NCBI GenBank assembly: GCA_021736965.1
Contig: JAIPEV010000033.1
Coordinates: 1 to 13,105, forward strand
Length of the DNA stretch: 13,105 nucleotides
Direction of reading: 5' to 3'
DNA from: Halanaerobiales bacterium
Lineage (GTDB): Bacteria > Bacillota > Halanaerobiia > Halanaerobiales > M55B127
Below the pieces are notes generated by a model. It had not been told where the DNA came from and did no database searches. It saw nothing but the letters and a program-made list of their open reading frames with translations. Position numbers and translations under genes: made by a program. This document shows positions 1 through 6,720 of the stretch, in pieces; position 1 is the first letter of the stretch; the number at the start of each line of letters is the position of its first letter.

Positions 1-386
1 TCTGCATTTTTTTGTATCCATCTTAAATCTTTTGTAGTATTAGAAGCATTAACTACTAATAGATAACTTTTTTCCTCAACTTTATATATTAATAAATCAT
101 CAACAATCCCTCCATCTTCATAACACATTGGAGAATAGATGACATCTCCAATTTTTAAAGAAGAAGCATCATTGGTTATTAGCTTTTGAACCAGTTTTAA
201 AGAATTTTCACCTTTTATTAATATTTCTCCCATATGAGATACATCAAATATACCTGCCTTATTTCGGACAGCCTTATGTTCATCAATAATACCTGAATAT
301 TGAACTGGCATCTGCCAACCGCCAAAATCAATCAACTTTGCATTTAACTTTTTATGTTGATCATATAATGCAGTTTTTCTCATCAT
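1..386 (-). CDS. gcvT: Aminomethyltransferase GcvT (glycine cleavage T protein), N-terminal part
   Basis: This gene is cut by the left window edge, and about 128 codons are visible. GcvT takes the aminomethyl group left on the H-protein lipoyl arm, releases ammonia and forms 5,10-methylene-tetrahydrofolate. The translation starts MMRKTALYDQHKKLNAKL and shows family signatures: FGGWQMPVQY (about residues 22-31), FDVSHMGE (about 49-56) and an IVDDLLIYK stretch in the folate-binding domain. Two ATG codons lie in tandem (386 and 383) behind a strong Shine-Dalgarno GGGAGGTG at 391-398, and either could be used. I give the first. A glycine riboswitch with a terminator lies directly upstream, which independently supports the assignment and implies induction by glycine. 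Whether gcvH and gcvP follow cannot be seen. Full-length members are about 360-370 residues. Confidence 0.96.
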   Translation of the reverse strand, partial: MMRKTALYDQHKKLNAKLIDFGGWQMPVQYSGIIDEHKAVRNKAGIFDVSHMGEILIKGENSLKLVQKLITNDASSLKIGDVIYSPMCYEDGGIVDDLLIYKVEEKSYLLVVNASNTTKDLRWIQKNA

Positions 387-408
387 TTATCACCTCCCTT
401 AAAAAGAC

Positions 409-447
409 AAAAAACAGGGAAGCTTAAGTTTCCTTAAACCCCCCTGT
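409..447 (-). terminator. Riboswitch-controlled intrinsic terminator upstream of gcvT
   Basis: On the minus strand, positions 447-433 pair with 428-414 in a continuous 15-bp stem (ACAGGG...CCCTGT outside, TTAAG...CTTAA inside, a few G-U wobbles between). The loop is a GAAA tetraloop, and six T residues (414-409) follow. It sits between the glycine aptamer and the gcvT ribosome binding site, as expected for the expression platform of a transcription-terminating switch. Confidence 0.88.
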
Positions 448-455
448 TCTGATAA

Positions 456-552
456 GTCCAGAGATTGGTCCATTCAAATTTCTTCTGCCTGAGAGTTTCG
501 GCTTTTAAAAGCTTTGCTCCTTCGGCGCCTTATTAAATAAAGGTCTCTCATC
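456..552 (-). promoter_or_regulatory. Glycine riboswitch (gcvT element), single aptamer
   Basis: The minus strand carries the conserved glycine-aptamer core: GAGAGACC at the 5' side (542-549), GCCGAAGGAGC (516-526), ACTCTCAGGCAGA (484-496) and TCTCTGG closing P1 (458-464). AGAGA (544-548) pairs with TCTCT (460-464). Only one aptamer is seen. The canonical tandem arrangement would need a second GCCGAAGGAGC-like core, and none is present between here and the terminator or upstream to the bactofilin stop. It is followed by an intrinsic terminator and gcvT. In characterised cases glycine binding prevents termination and switches glycine cleavage on. That direction of control is assumed from the family. 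Confidence 0.93.
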
Positions 553-598
553 TGAATTTCATCCCAAAAATCTATTTTATTTTCTTATCTATAGTTTA

Positions 599-1012
599 TT
601 ATTTTTTAATAACTTTTTCAACTTTATTTTCATTTTTATCTTTTTGTTTAGGTTTTTGTACTTCATTTTCTACTAGGGGTATACTTTCACCTATAAACTT
701 AGCTCCTTCTTCAATAACTAATCTTTTCGATTTAATATTACCTTCTAATCTGCCAGCTGCAAGTATTTCTAGTTTTTCTTTAGCAGTAACATTACCTTCC
801 ACGTTTCCTGCAATCACAATATTTCTAGCTTCAATATTACTGTTAACTTCTCCAGATTCTCCAATAAATACGTCACCTTCAGCAATAATAGTACCTTTCA
901 TCTCTCCTTCAATCCTGATAGACCCCTTTGTTGTCAACTTACCATCAACAATCGTTTGTTGCCCAAATATTGTGTTGATGTCTTCTTTGCTCATATCCTC
1001 TTTATTAAACAA
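599..1012 (-). CDS. Bactofilin (polymer-forming cytoskeletal protein, DUF583)
   Basis: This is a 137-residue protein whose central part (about residues 17-113) has the repeated hydrophobic/glycine pattern of the bactofilin beta-helix, for example KGSIRIEGEMKGTIIAEGDVF, GEVNSNIEARNIVIAGNVEG and LEGNIKSKRLVIEEGA. It is flanked by a short N-terminal tail and a Lys-rich C-terminal tail (KPKQKDKNENKVEKVIKK). Bactofilins self-assemble without nucleotide into filaments and often position cell-wall enzymes. The M23 peptidase gene ends only 5 nt upstream, the classic partner arrangement. Its last codons (GGGGGG at 1021-1026) may act as the ribosome binding site for a TTG start at 1012. An internal ATG at 994 would give 131 residues, but its GAGG lies only 2 nt away, so I keep the TTG with moderate confidence. 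The stop codon is followed directly by the riboswitch leader, with no terminator seen between. Confidence 0.9.
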   Translation of the reverse strand: MFNKEDMSKEDINTIFGQQTIVDGKLTTKGSIRIEGEMKGTIIAEGDVFIGESGEVNSNIEARNIVIAGNVEGNVTAKEKLEILAAGRLEGNIKSKRLVIEEGAKFIGESIPLVENEVQKPKQKDKNENKVEKVIKK

Positions 1013-1017
1013 TAATA

Positions 1018-2052
1018 TTACCCCCCAATATACTTTCTAGGATTTTTTAAGACTCCATTAATCCTTACTTCATAATGCAAATGTGGGCCCGTACTCTTGC
1101 CGGAATTACCTGATAAACCAATAATCTCACCAATTTCTACTTGATCACCTTTACTCACTTTTAACTTGTTTAAATGGGCATAGTATGTTTTATATCCATA
1201 CCCATGATCTATTTCTACATACCAACCAAATCCCCCGTTCCATCCTGAAAAAGTAACTTCCCCAGTAGCTGTTGCTAATATAGGGGTGTTGTACCATACA
1301 GCTATATCTAGACCATCATGATATTCTCTTCTTCCAGAAATCGGATCATTTCTCCAACCAAATTCAGATGATATATATGCATTGCCTGCATCTGCAAGTG
1401 GCCAAATTTTTGGGACCGCTTTATTGATGTCTTTATGTTTAATTACTTTGTTTTTTAATATTTCTTGAACTTTCTTCTGCTCTTTTATCTGTTGATCAAC
1501 TGTAGCTATCTCATTGTTGATACTTTTAACTAATTTATCAGTATCATAATAATAAAGATTTAGCTGTCTTCCTCCGATCGGAGGCCCTTGATTTAAAATC
1601 TGAGAATTATATTCAAAAACACTGGTAATAAAATTTGGGCTTTTATTTAAATTACCATCATCTTCGATTTCTTCACCAAGTATATCTCTGATTTCTTTGT
1701 TCTTATCCTTAATAACCCTCATAGAACTTATTAATTCTTCGGTGTTTTGACTTATGAGCAACAAATTTTTCTTTAAATTTTTATTTTCTTCCTGTAACTT
1801 TTTGTCATTAGTACTTTCTTTGTGCTTAGTGAATTGATTTGATAATTCAATATATTTTGCTTTATACAAATAATATTTAAAAAAAGAAGTAACTAATAAA
1901 ATTATTAAAATGACAGTAAACAGAAGTAGAAAATATCTCTTAAAGTTAATTCTTTTTACTTTATTTCTAGTAGAAGGGGTAATTGTTATATAAAGTTTTT
2001 CACTTAAAAACTCTTTAATATCATGTATTAAACCATCAAATTTTTTGATCAT
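1018..2052 (-). CDS. Membrane-anchored M23 (LytM-type) metallopeptidase
   Basis: This 344-residue protein is a probable zinc-dependent peptidoglycan endopeptidase acting outside the cytoplasmic membrane. Residues 1-38 are basic and cytoplasmic, and about 39-60 form a single transmembrane helix (YFLLLFTVILIILLV). Two charged helical stretches (about 64-125 and 178-208) look like coiled coil. The M23 domain spans about 217-341. Expected zinc ligands are present as H245 and D249 (in YHDGLDIAV) and H326 of the HLH motif. H293 (YAHL) and H324 match the catalytic histidines, so the enzyme looks active. The ATG at 2052 has a GGAGGG ribosome binding site 6 nt upstream. A bactofilin follows 5 nt after the stop, so the two are almost certainly co-transcribed. 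It resembles the coiled-coil M23 proteins paired with bactofilins elsewhere. The exact cleaved bond is unknown. Confidence 0.92.
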   Translation of the reverse strand: MIKKFDGLIHDIKEFLSEKLYITITPSTRNKVKRINFKRYFLLLFTVILIILLVTSFFKYYLYKAKYIELSNQFTKHKESTNDKKLQEENKNLKKNLLLISQNTEELISSMRVIKDKNKEIRDILGEEIEDDGNLNKSPNFITSVFEYNSQILNQGPPIGGRQLNLYYYDTDKLVKSINNEIATVDQQIKEQKKVQEILKNKVIKHKDINKAVPKIWPLADAGNAYISSEFGWRNDPISGRREYHDGLDIAVWYNTPILATATGEVTFSGWNGGFGWYVEIDHGYGYKTYYAHLNKLKVSKGDQVEIGEIIGLSGNSGKSTGPHLHYEVRINGVLKNPRKYIGG

Positions 2053-2087
2053 AGATTCCCTCCTATATTTGTAATTTATCTAAATAT

Positions 2088-2116
2088 ATTGTATCATATT
2101 TTCTAATTAACAAAAA
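2088..2116 (-). promoter_or_regulatory. Candidate promoter for the M23-bactofilin pair
   Basis: On the minus strand there is an extended -10 element TGATACAAT (hexamer TACAAT at 2088-2093). A weak -35 TTTTTG lies 17 bp upstream (2111-2116). It falls in the 76-bp gap between the DUF554 gene and the M23 gene, about 35 nt ahead of the M23 start codon. The good extended -10 compensates for the poor -35. This is a prediction by eye. Confidence 0.5.
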
Positions 2117-2128
2117 GTAATTTATCCA

Positions 2129-2815
2129 TTATAAAAATATCTGAGCTATTATAATCGCAACAAAGATTGCAGGTATTAGATTACCTATTTTTATCTTGAT
2201 TTCAAGTAGCATATTTATACCTATTGCCATTATCAAAAGCCCTCCTGTTGCTGTCATCATAGAGATAGTGTTTGGTACTAATATTTTCTGGGCCCAAGAA
2301 GAAAGTAAAGATATAAAACCCTGATAAACTAAAACAGGAATTGCTGAAAACATCACGCCAATTCCAAAGGTTGCAGAAAAAGCTATTGAAGCAGTTCCAT
2401 CAAGTAATGATTTTGTAAATAAAATTGAAGGATCATTGTTTAGACCATCCTGAATAGCACCCATTATCGCCATTGCACCAACACAATAAATCAAACTGCT
2501 CTGTACAAAGCCCTGTACAAAAAGTCCATCATTACTTTTAAATCTTTTTTGGATCTTTTTCCCTAAACTTTCTAACCTGTTTTCTATTTCTAAAAACTCA
2601 CCGATAATACCACCTATTACAAGACTAAATATTACTACCAATGTTCCTGTGGTCGCCTCAACAGATAAAGCCATCTGTAAGCCTATCATTATAACTGCTA
2701 GACTGATTCCTTTGATAACTATATTTTGAAATCTCTCTGGTAGTTTCCCTTTCAGCAAAAATCCTAATATACTCCCTACTACTATAGCTATAACATTTAC
2801 AATAGTTCCTATCAT
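2129..2815 (-). CDS. DUF554 family integral membrane protein (YdfK/YqgA-like)
   Basis: This is a 228-residue, very hydrophobic protein with about seven or eight predicted membrane segments (roughly 3-20, 34-51, 56-73, 100-119, 140-160, 162-175, 184-204, 209-228). The single longer polar loop (about 75-97) contains EIENRLESLGKKIQKRF. Recognisable DUF554 features are the GGIIGEFLEIENRLESLG segment and FVQSSLIYCVGAMAIMGAIQDGLNND followed by KSLLDGTASI. The family (Bacillus YdfK, E. coli YqgA) has no firmly established function, and a transport role is often guessed. The ATG at 2815 lies 5 nt after the TrkA-like gene's stop, and its ribosome binding site GGAGGG overlaps the end of that gene, so the two are translationally close and probably co-transcribed. 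Length is normal for the family. Confidence 0.9.
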   Translation of the reverse strand: MIGTIVNVIAIVVGSILGFLLKGKLPERFQNIVIKGISLAVIMIGLQMALSVEATTGTLVVIFSLVIGGIIGEFLEIENRLESLGKKIQKRFKSNDGLFVQGFVQSSLIYCVGAMAIMGAIQDGLNNDPSILFTKSLLDGTASIAFSATFGIGVMFSAIPVLVYQGFISLLSSWAQKILVPNTISMMTATGGLLIMAIGINMLLEIKIKIGNLIPAIFVAIIIAQIFL

Positions 2816-2820
2816 AATTA

Positions 2821-3480
2821 CTACCCTCCACTGAACATACTAATCAATTCTTCTTTATACTCTCTTCTTGTTAAAGCAACTATTAGATCATCTTTTTTAA
2901 TTATAGAATCCCCTCTTGGAACAAGACTTTCATCTCCTCTTAATATTGTCACAAGCACTGATTCTAAGGGGAAATAGATATCTCGAAGTTTTGTATTTAT
3001 ATATTCACAATTTTTACCAACCTGTATTCTTACAAGTTCAATTTTATCATGGTTTTTATTTAAAATAATTCTTAAGTCTTCAATTGTCATCTCTTGTTCA
3101 ACTAATGCCGATAAAATTGATGAACTACTCACTGCAACATTTACCCCTAACCAATCAAACAACCTCTCATTACCTGGGGTATTTACTCTTGTGAAAGTGC
3201 GAGGAACATCAAACTTTCTTTCCGCCATTTGACATATAACTAAGTTATCTTGATCATCACCTGTTACAGCTAAAACAACATCTGCTTGATTAATACCTGC
3301 CTCTTCTAATACATTTTCTTTTGTACCATCTCCACAAAACACTTTCACACCATACTTCTCTTTTAAAACCTTACAGTTATCTGAAATATTTTCTACAACA
3401 TGAACTTTATGATCTTTTTCTAATAGTTCTTTAATTAGATAAGATCCGACTTTTCCTCCACCAACTACTATTACAAACAT
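2821..3480 (-). CDS. TrkA/KtrA-type RCK potassium-transport regulatory subunit
   Basis: This is a 219-residue cytoplasmic protein with one RCK unit. Residues 1-120 form a Rossmann-like RCK_N domain with the nucleotide motif VGGGKVGS (6-13), an acidic residue at the end of the second strand (VVEN, 28-31), GDGT (50-53) and AVTGDDQDNL. Residues about 133-217 form RCK_C. Such subunits form octameric rings on the membrane subunits TrkH/KtrB and gate K+ or Na+/K+ uptake in response to ATP/ADP or NAD(H). One RCK unit points to the KtrA/half-TrkA type rather than the two-unit E. coli TrkA. No membrane channel subunit is visible here. The ATG at 3480 has a GAGGTG ribosome binding site, and the leader contains a parS site. 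Family assignment is secure; the specific partner is not known. Confidence 0.92.
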   Translation of the reverse strand: MFVIVVGGGKVGSYLIKELLEKDHKVHVVENISDNCKVLKEKYGVKVFCGDGTKENVLEEAGINQADVVLAVTGDDQDNLVICQMAERKFDVPRTFTRVNTPGNERLFDWLGVNVAVSSSSILSALVEQEMTIEDLRIILNKNHDKIELVRIQVGKNCEYINTKLRDIYFPLESVLVTILRGDESLVPRGDSIIKKDDLIVALTRREYKEELISMFSGG

Positions 3481-3496
3481 CTTTTCACCTCAATTT

Positions 3497-3520
3497 AAAT
3501 TGTTTCACGTGAAACAATTT
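3497..3520. promoter_or_regulatory. parS: parS centromere site, intergenic (24-bp perfect palindrome)
   Basis: Positions 3501-3516 read TGTTTCACGTGAAACA, an exact match to the well-known Firmicute parS consensus. The symmetry extends through AAAT on the left and ATTT on the right, giving a 24-bp perfect palindrome. It lies between the parB stop and the trkA start. ParB-CTP clamps load at such sites and spread along the flanking DNA. Confidence 0.96.
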
Positions 3521-3529
3521 TTATATAAA

Positions 3530-4375
3530 TTATTTTATTTTATCAATTATATATTCGAACTCTTTGTAATTTTTACAGTTAATTGTAATTACTTTTTTGC
3601 TCACTTTGTCCTTGATATCAACATCTAAGCCTAGTCTATCTGCAAGTATTTCTCTGGCTTTTACCCACTTTGGCTCTAATTCTTTTTTCTTCTTTTTGTT
3701 CTTATTTTTGCTATTGTCAATTAATTTATTAACTATTTTTTCAGTGTTCCTCACTGAAAGATCTCTTTTTACAATTTTTTTTGCAACTTCAATTTGCCTT
3801 TTATTTTCAAGCGGGAGTAATGCCCTGGCATGACCCATCGATAATGTTTCACGTGAAACATATTCTTGAATCGATGGGGGTGATTTTAGTAATCTAATCA
3901 TATTGGTTACTGAAGATCTGCTTTTTGATACTTTTTTAGCAACTTCCTTTTGGGTAATATTAAGCTCCTCTATCATTTTTTTATAAGCTTTTGCTTCCTC
4001 AATAGGATTAAGATCTTCTCTTTGAATGTTTTCTATTAATGCAACTTCCATCATCTCTGTATCTTTGAACTTTCTTATAATCGCAGGAATCGTTTTTAGT
4101 CCAACAAGTTTTGCTGCCCTCCAACGCCTTTCCCCGGTAACTAATTCATAATTTTCATACTGGACTTCTCTTACAGTAACAGGTTGTAATACCCCTTTGT
4201 TCTTTATAGAATTTGCTAGTTCCTTTAGACTGTCATCATCAAACTTATTTCTGGGTTGAAAAGGGTTGGGCTTTATTTTACTTATATCAATATCCTTTAT
4301 TTCATGTTCTCTTTTTTCACCTTGGCTTTTTGAAATAAGGGCATCTAACCCCTTGCCTAATCTTTTTTTACTCAT
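3530..4375 (-). CDS. parB: Chromosome-partition protein ParB (Spo0J)
   Basis: ParB is a CTP-dependent DNA clamp that loads at parS, slides outwards, recruits SMC and stimulates ParA ATPase. The N-terminal KKRLGKGLDALI (residues 3-14) is the standard ParA-activating segment. GERRWRAAK (81-89) and LIENIQREDLNPIEEA (113-128) are the CTP-binding and clamp motifs. TQKEVAKKVSKSRSSVTNMIRLL (about 141-163) is the helix-turn-helix, followed by LSMGHARALL. The C-terminal 80 residues are the dimerisation domain after a Lys-rich linker. I choose the ATG at 4375 (281 residues), because AGGAAGTGAT lies a normal distance upstream and the protein then starts MSKKRLGKGL. An in-frame TTG at 4381 has no usable spacing. 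The gene overlaps parA by 8 nt, so translation is probably coupled. A perfect parS site lies inside the gene at 3845-3860. Confidence 0.97.
   Translation of the reverse strand: MSKKRLGKGLDALISKSQGEKREHEIKDIDISKIKPNPFQPRNKFDDDSLKELANSIKNKGVLQPVTVREVQYENYELVTGERRWRAAKLVGLKTIPAIIRKFKDTEMMEVALIENIQREDLNPIEEAKAYKKMIEELNITQKEVAKKVSKSRSSVTNMIRLLKSPPSIQEYVSRETLSMGHARALLPLENKRQIEVAKKIVKRDLSVRNTEKIVNKLIDNSKNKNKKKKKELEPKWVKAREILADRLGLDVDIKDKVSKKVITINCKNYKEFEYIIDKIK
3845..3860. promoter_or_regulatory. parS: parS centromere site inside parB
   Basis: TGTTTCACGTGAAACA is an exact 16-bp parS palindrome within the parB reading frame, where it encodes part of the YVSRETLSMGHAR stretch just after the helix-turn-helix. 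Bacillus subtilis likewise has a parS site within its spo0J gene. It lies about 340 bp from the intergenic parS. Confidence 0.96.
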
Positions 4376-5129
4376 GTTCAATCACTTCCTTTGCCAGCTC
4401 TTTATAGGCCTTTGCACCACTTGAATTTGGCGCGTAAGTAATTATTGGTTCTCCAAAACTAGGTGCTTCACTTAACCTTACATTCCTAGGTATTATAGTT
4501 TTAAAAACATCTCTACCAAAATAATTTTTTACTTCTTGGATTACCTGACTAGAAAGATTAGTCCGCGCATCGTTCATAGTTAAAACAACACTCAATAATT
4601 TTAACTCTTTATTAAGATTATCTTGGACTATTTCAATTGTTTGCATCAACTGACCCAAACCTTCAAGTGCATAGTATTCACACTGGATAGGGACAATAAG
4701 ATAGTCTGATGCTGTAAGAGCATTTAAAGTTAAAAGACCTAAGGAGGGAGGACAGTCAAAAAATATGTACTCGAATTCTAATTCTGATTCTTCAATCTTC
4801 TTTTTTAACCTGCTCTCTCTTGACATTAATGAAACTAGTTCGATTTCTGCTCCTGCAAGGTCTATATTAGCAGGTAAAATATAAAAATTGTCGTGCCCTG
4901 TAGGTTTAATAATTTTTCTAAGAGGAGTTTCATTAATTAAAGCATCATAAATACTGTATTCTAAATCACTTTTTTCTAATCCTAATCCACTGGTGGCATT
5001 CCCCTGGGGATCTACATCTATTAGTAAAACTTTTTTGCCATAATCAGAAATACTAGCTCCTAAATTAATCGCAGTAGTGCTCTTTCCTACACCACCCTTC
5101 TGGTTTACTATAGCTATCTTCCTTGCCAA
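4368..5129 (-). CDS. parA: Chromosome-partition ATPase ParA (Soj)
   Basis: This is a 253-residue Walker-type ATPase. On ATP binding it dimerises on DNA, and ParB triggers hydrolysis, which drives origin segregation. In Bacillus the homologue Soj also acts on DnaA. The deviant Walker A motif KGGVGKST is at 11-18, with the signature lysine at 11. Walker A' (DVDPQGN) is at 38-44 and Walker B (FFDCPPSLGLLT) starts at about 123. The protein is of the short Soj type, with no N-terminal helix-turn-helix. The start is TTG at 5129, preceded by GGAGG 8 nt upstream. The next in-frame methionine lies far inside the fold, so TTG is well supported. The gene is 13 nt after noc and overlaps parB by 8 nt. Confidence 0.97.
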   Translation of the reverse strand: MARKIAIVNQKGGVGKSTTAINLGASISDYGKKVLLIDVDPQGNATSGLGLEKSDLEYSIYDALINETPLRKIIKPTGHDNFYILPANIDLAGAEIELVSLMSRESRLKKKIEESELEFEYIFFDCPPSLGLLTLNALTASDYLIVPIQCEYYALEGLGQLMQTIEIVQDNLNKELKLLSVVLTMNDARTNLSSQVIQEVKNYFGRDVFKTIIPRNVRLSEAPSFGEPIITYAPNSSGAKAYKELAKEVIEHE

Positions 5130-5142
5130 AACAGAAACCTCC

Positions 5143-5943
5143 TTATTTATTCTCAGTTTTTATAATTTTTATACTATATTTCATAAATTTTTTGTTCTCT
5201 TCTTTATCAACAACTACCTTTACACCAGCACTTTTAATCTGATTAATTGCTGAATTTAATGTATTTTTAATTAATCTTAGATCATTATAATATGTTTTTA
5301 TGTTTTTATTTAAACTTTCATTTTTTAACAGTTCTATCTTTTTAATTAACTCCCTGACAGATAAATTCTTTTTTGCAGTTTCAATAATTAATTTTTCTTG
5401 TTTAGAAACCTGTTCAACCTTAAGTAATGCCCTTGCATGTCTTTCTGTCAAACCATGTTCTCTAATTAAAGCAAGTATTTCCTCTGGTAAGTTTAATATT
5501 CTCAACTTATTTGCGATAGTAGACTGACTTTTACCCAATTTTTTGGCAAGTTCAGTCTGTTTTATATCAAATTTGTTTATAATACTGTAATAAGCTAAAG
5601 CCTCATCAAGAAAGTTTAAATCTACTCTCTGTATATTTTCAACCAATGATAGTTCGGCAATTTCTTCTTCCTTAAATTGATTAATTATAACTGGAACCTT
5701 TTTATAGTCGATCTGTTTTGCAGCCCTTAACCTTCTTTCACCTGCAATTAAAGTATATCCATCCTCTGCTTTAGAAACAACTAAAGGTTGGATTATTCCA
5801 AAATTTTCAATGGACTTTGCAAGTTGGTTGATATTTTTTTGATCAAAGTTACTCCGTGGTTGATGTGGATTAGGACGAATCAAATCAACATCTATCATTT
5901 TTATATTTATACTTTCTTTTTTCCCAAAAAATGAAAAGTCCAT
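5143..5943 (-). CDS. noc: Nucleoid occlusion protein Noc (ParB paralogue)
   Basis: This is a 266-residue ParB-family protein located between rsmG and parA, the position of noc in Bacillus. Noc binds its own palindromic sites as a CTP clamp, attaches to the membrane and stops Z-ring assembly over the nucleoid. The N-terminus MDFSFFGKKES resembles the short amphipathic membrane-targeting helix of Bacillus Noc (FSRFFG). GERRLRAAK (68-76) and LVENIQRVDLN (100-110) form the CTP-binding core. The helix-turn-helix segment KLGKSQSTIANKLRIL (135-150) and LTERHARALL (165-174) are much closer to Noc than to Spo0J. I choose the ATG at 5943, 7 nt after GGAGG. A TTG one codon earlier is possible but too close. 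No Noc-binding consensus (TTTCCCGGGAAA-like) was seen in this window. Confidence 0.9.
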   Translation of the reverse strand: MDFSFFGKKESINIKMIDVDLIRPNPHQPRSNFDQKNINQLAKSIENFGIIQPLVVSKAEDGYTLIAGERRLRAAKQIDYKKVPVIINQFKEEEIAELSLVENIQRVDLNFLDEALAYYSIINKFDIKQTELAKKLGKSQSTIANKLRILNLPEEILALIREHGLTERHARALLKVEQVSKQEKLIIETAKKNLSVRELIKKIELLKNESLNKNIKTYYNDLRLIKNTLNSAINQIKSAGVKVVVDKEENKKFMKYSIKIIKTENK

Positions 5944-5997
5944 CAATATACCTCCATCACTCTTATAATTATTCTTTATAGTTATATCTTTTCCTGC

Positions 5998-6720
5998 TTA
6001 AAGTGGTCGTTTTTTGGGAATACCTGATCTTCTAGGATATTTATCATTTAATTTCCCCTCAAAACTAAGTTCTAAAAGATAACGTTCTCCTTTTATATTT
6101 GGATGATTAATACTATAAATATCTTTTAACTTTAAATTTAATTTCTCTATTGCATTCTCTGCTTCTTTTAACTCGTCTTTGTAGTTAGGACCTTTATAAA
6201 GTAAAATTTTCCCTTTCAATTTACAAAAGCAGGCTGTATATTCTAACAAAATGGCTAGTGGAGCAACTGCTCTTGATAAAACATAGTCATATTTGAATCT
6301 ATATTTACTTTCATGCCCATAATCCTCAGCTCTACCATGAATTAATTCTATGTTTTCAGATAAATCAATTTCAATTTGTAACATCTTTAAAAAATTAATC
6401 TTTTTTAAAGATGAATCTAATAATGTCAATTCTATATTGGGTTTTAATATTTTAAAGACAAAACCGGGGAAACCTGCCCCGGTACCAATGTCAATAATCT
6501 TACCCTCTATATTATATTTTGTTAAACCCATTGCTGAATCTATAAAGTGAAGATCTATAATTTCATATGGCTTTTTAATAGCTGTAAGATTATATTTTTT
6601 ATTTTCCTTAATTAAAAAATCAATATACTTTTTTATCTTATCTATTTGTTCAGTATTAAGTTTAATATTTAATAGATCAAAACTATCATAAAGGTATTTT
6701 TTAAGATTAGTTTTCTCCAT
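5998..6720 (-). CDS. rsmG: 16S rRNA (guanine-N7)-methyltransferase RsmG (GidB)
   Basis: RsmG methylates N7 of G527 (E. coli numbering) in the 530 loop of 16S rRNA with S-adenosylmethionine, and its loss gives low-level streptomycin resistance. With the ATG at 6720 it has 240 residues, the usual family length. Visible features are YNLTAI (43-48), the SAM-binding motif IIDIGTGAGFPG (75-86), LLDSSLKKINFLK (about 100-112), the SRAVAPL segment and the typical C-terminal YPRRSGIPKKRPL. The start overlaps the end of mnmG by 14 nt, and the ribosome binding site is weak, so coupled translation is likely. An upstream in-frame TTG at 6747 would add nine Lys-rich residues with no ribosome binding site and is less likely. 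A GC-rich terminator-like hairpin lies inside the gene at 6463-6483. Confidence 0.96.
   Translation of the reverse strand: MEKTNLKKYLYDSFDLLNIKLNTEQIDKIKKYIDFLIKENKKYNLTAIKKPYEIIDLHFIDSAMGLTKYNIEGKIIDIGTGAGFPGFVFKILKPNIELTLLDSSLKKINFLKMLQIEIDLSENIELIHGRAEDYGHESKYRFKYDYVLSRAVAPLAILLEYTACFCKLKGKILLYKGPNYKDELKEAENAIEKLNLKLKDIYSINHPNIKGERYLLELSFEGKLNDKYPRRSGIPKKRPL

Noticed and set aside
1571..1584. 14-bp perfect palindrome CCTCCGATCGGAGG inside the M23 gene
   Set aside because: A 14-bp palindrome is expected about once in a sequence of this length by chance, and it encodes an ordinary Gly/Pro-rich stretch. It does not match parS, the Noc site or any site I know.
3597..3833. Plus-strand open frame of 78 codons, Phe/Leu/Ser-rich
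   Set aside because: It is antisense to the Lys-rich linker of parB; the Phe-rich composition is simply the complement of AAA/AAG codons, and it has no ribosome binding site.
5300..5527. Plus-strand open frame of 75 codons
   Set aside because: It lies entirely antisense within noc, resembles no known protein and has no start signal.
6350..6550. Plus-strand open frame of 66 codons
   Set aside because: It is antisense to rsmG, which is a clear complete gene; no independent support.
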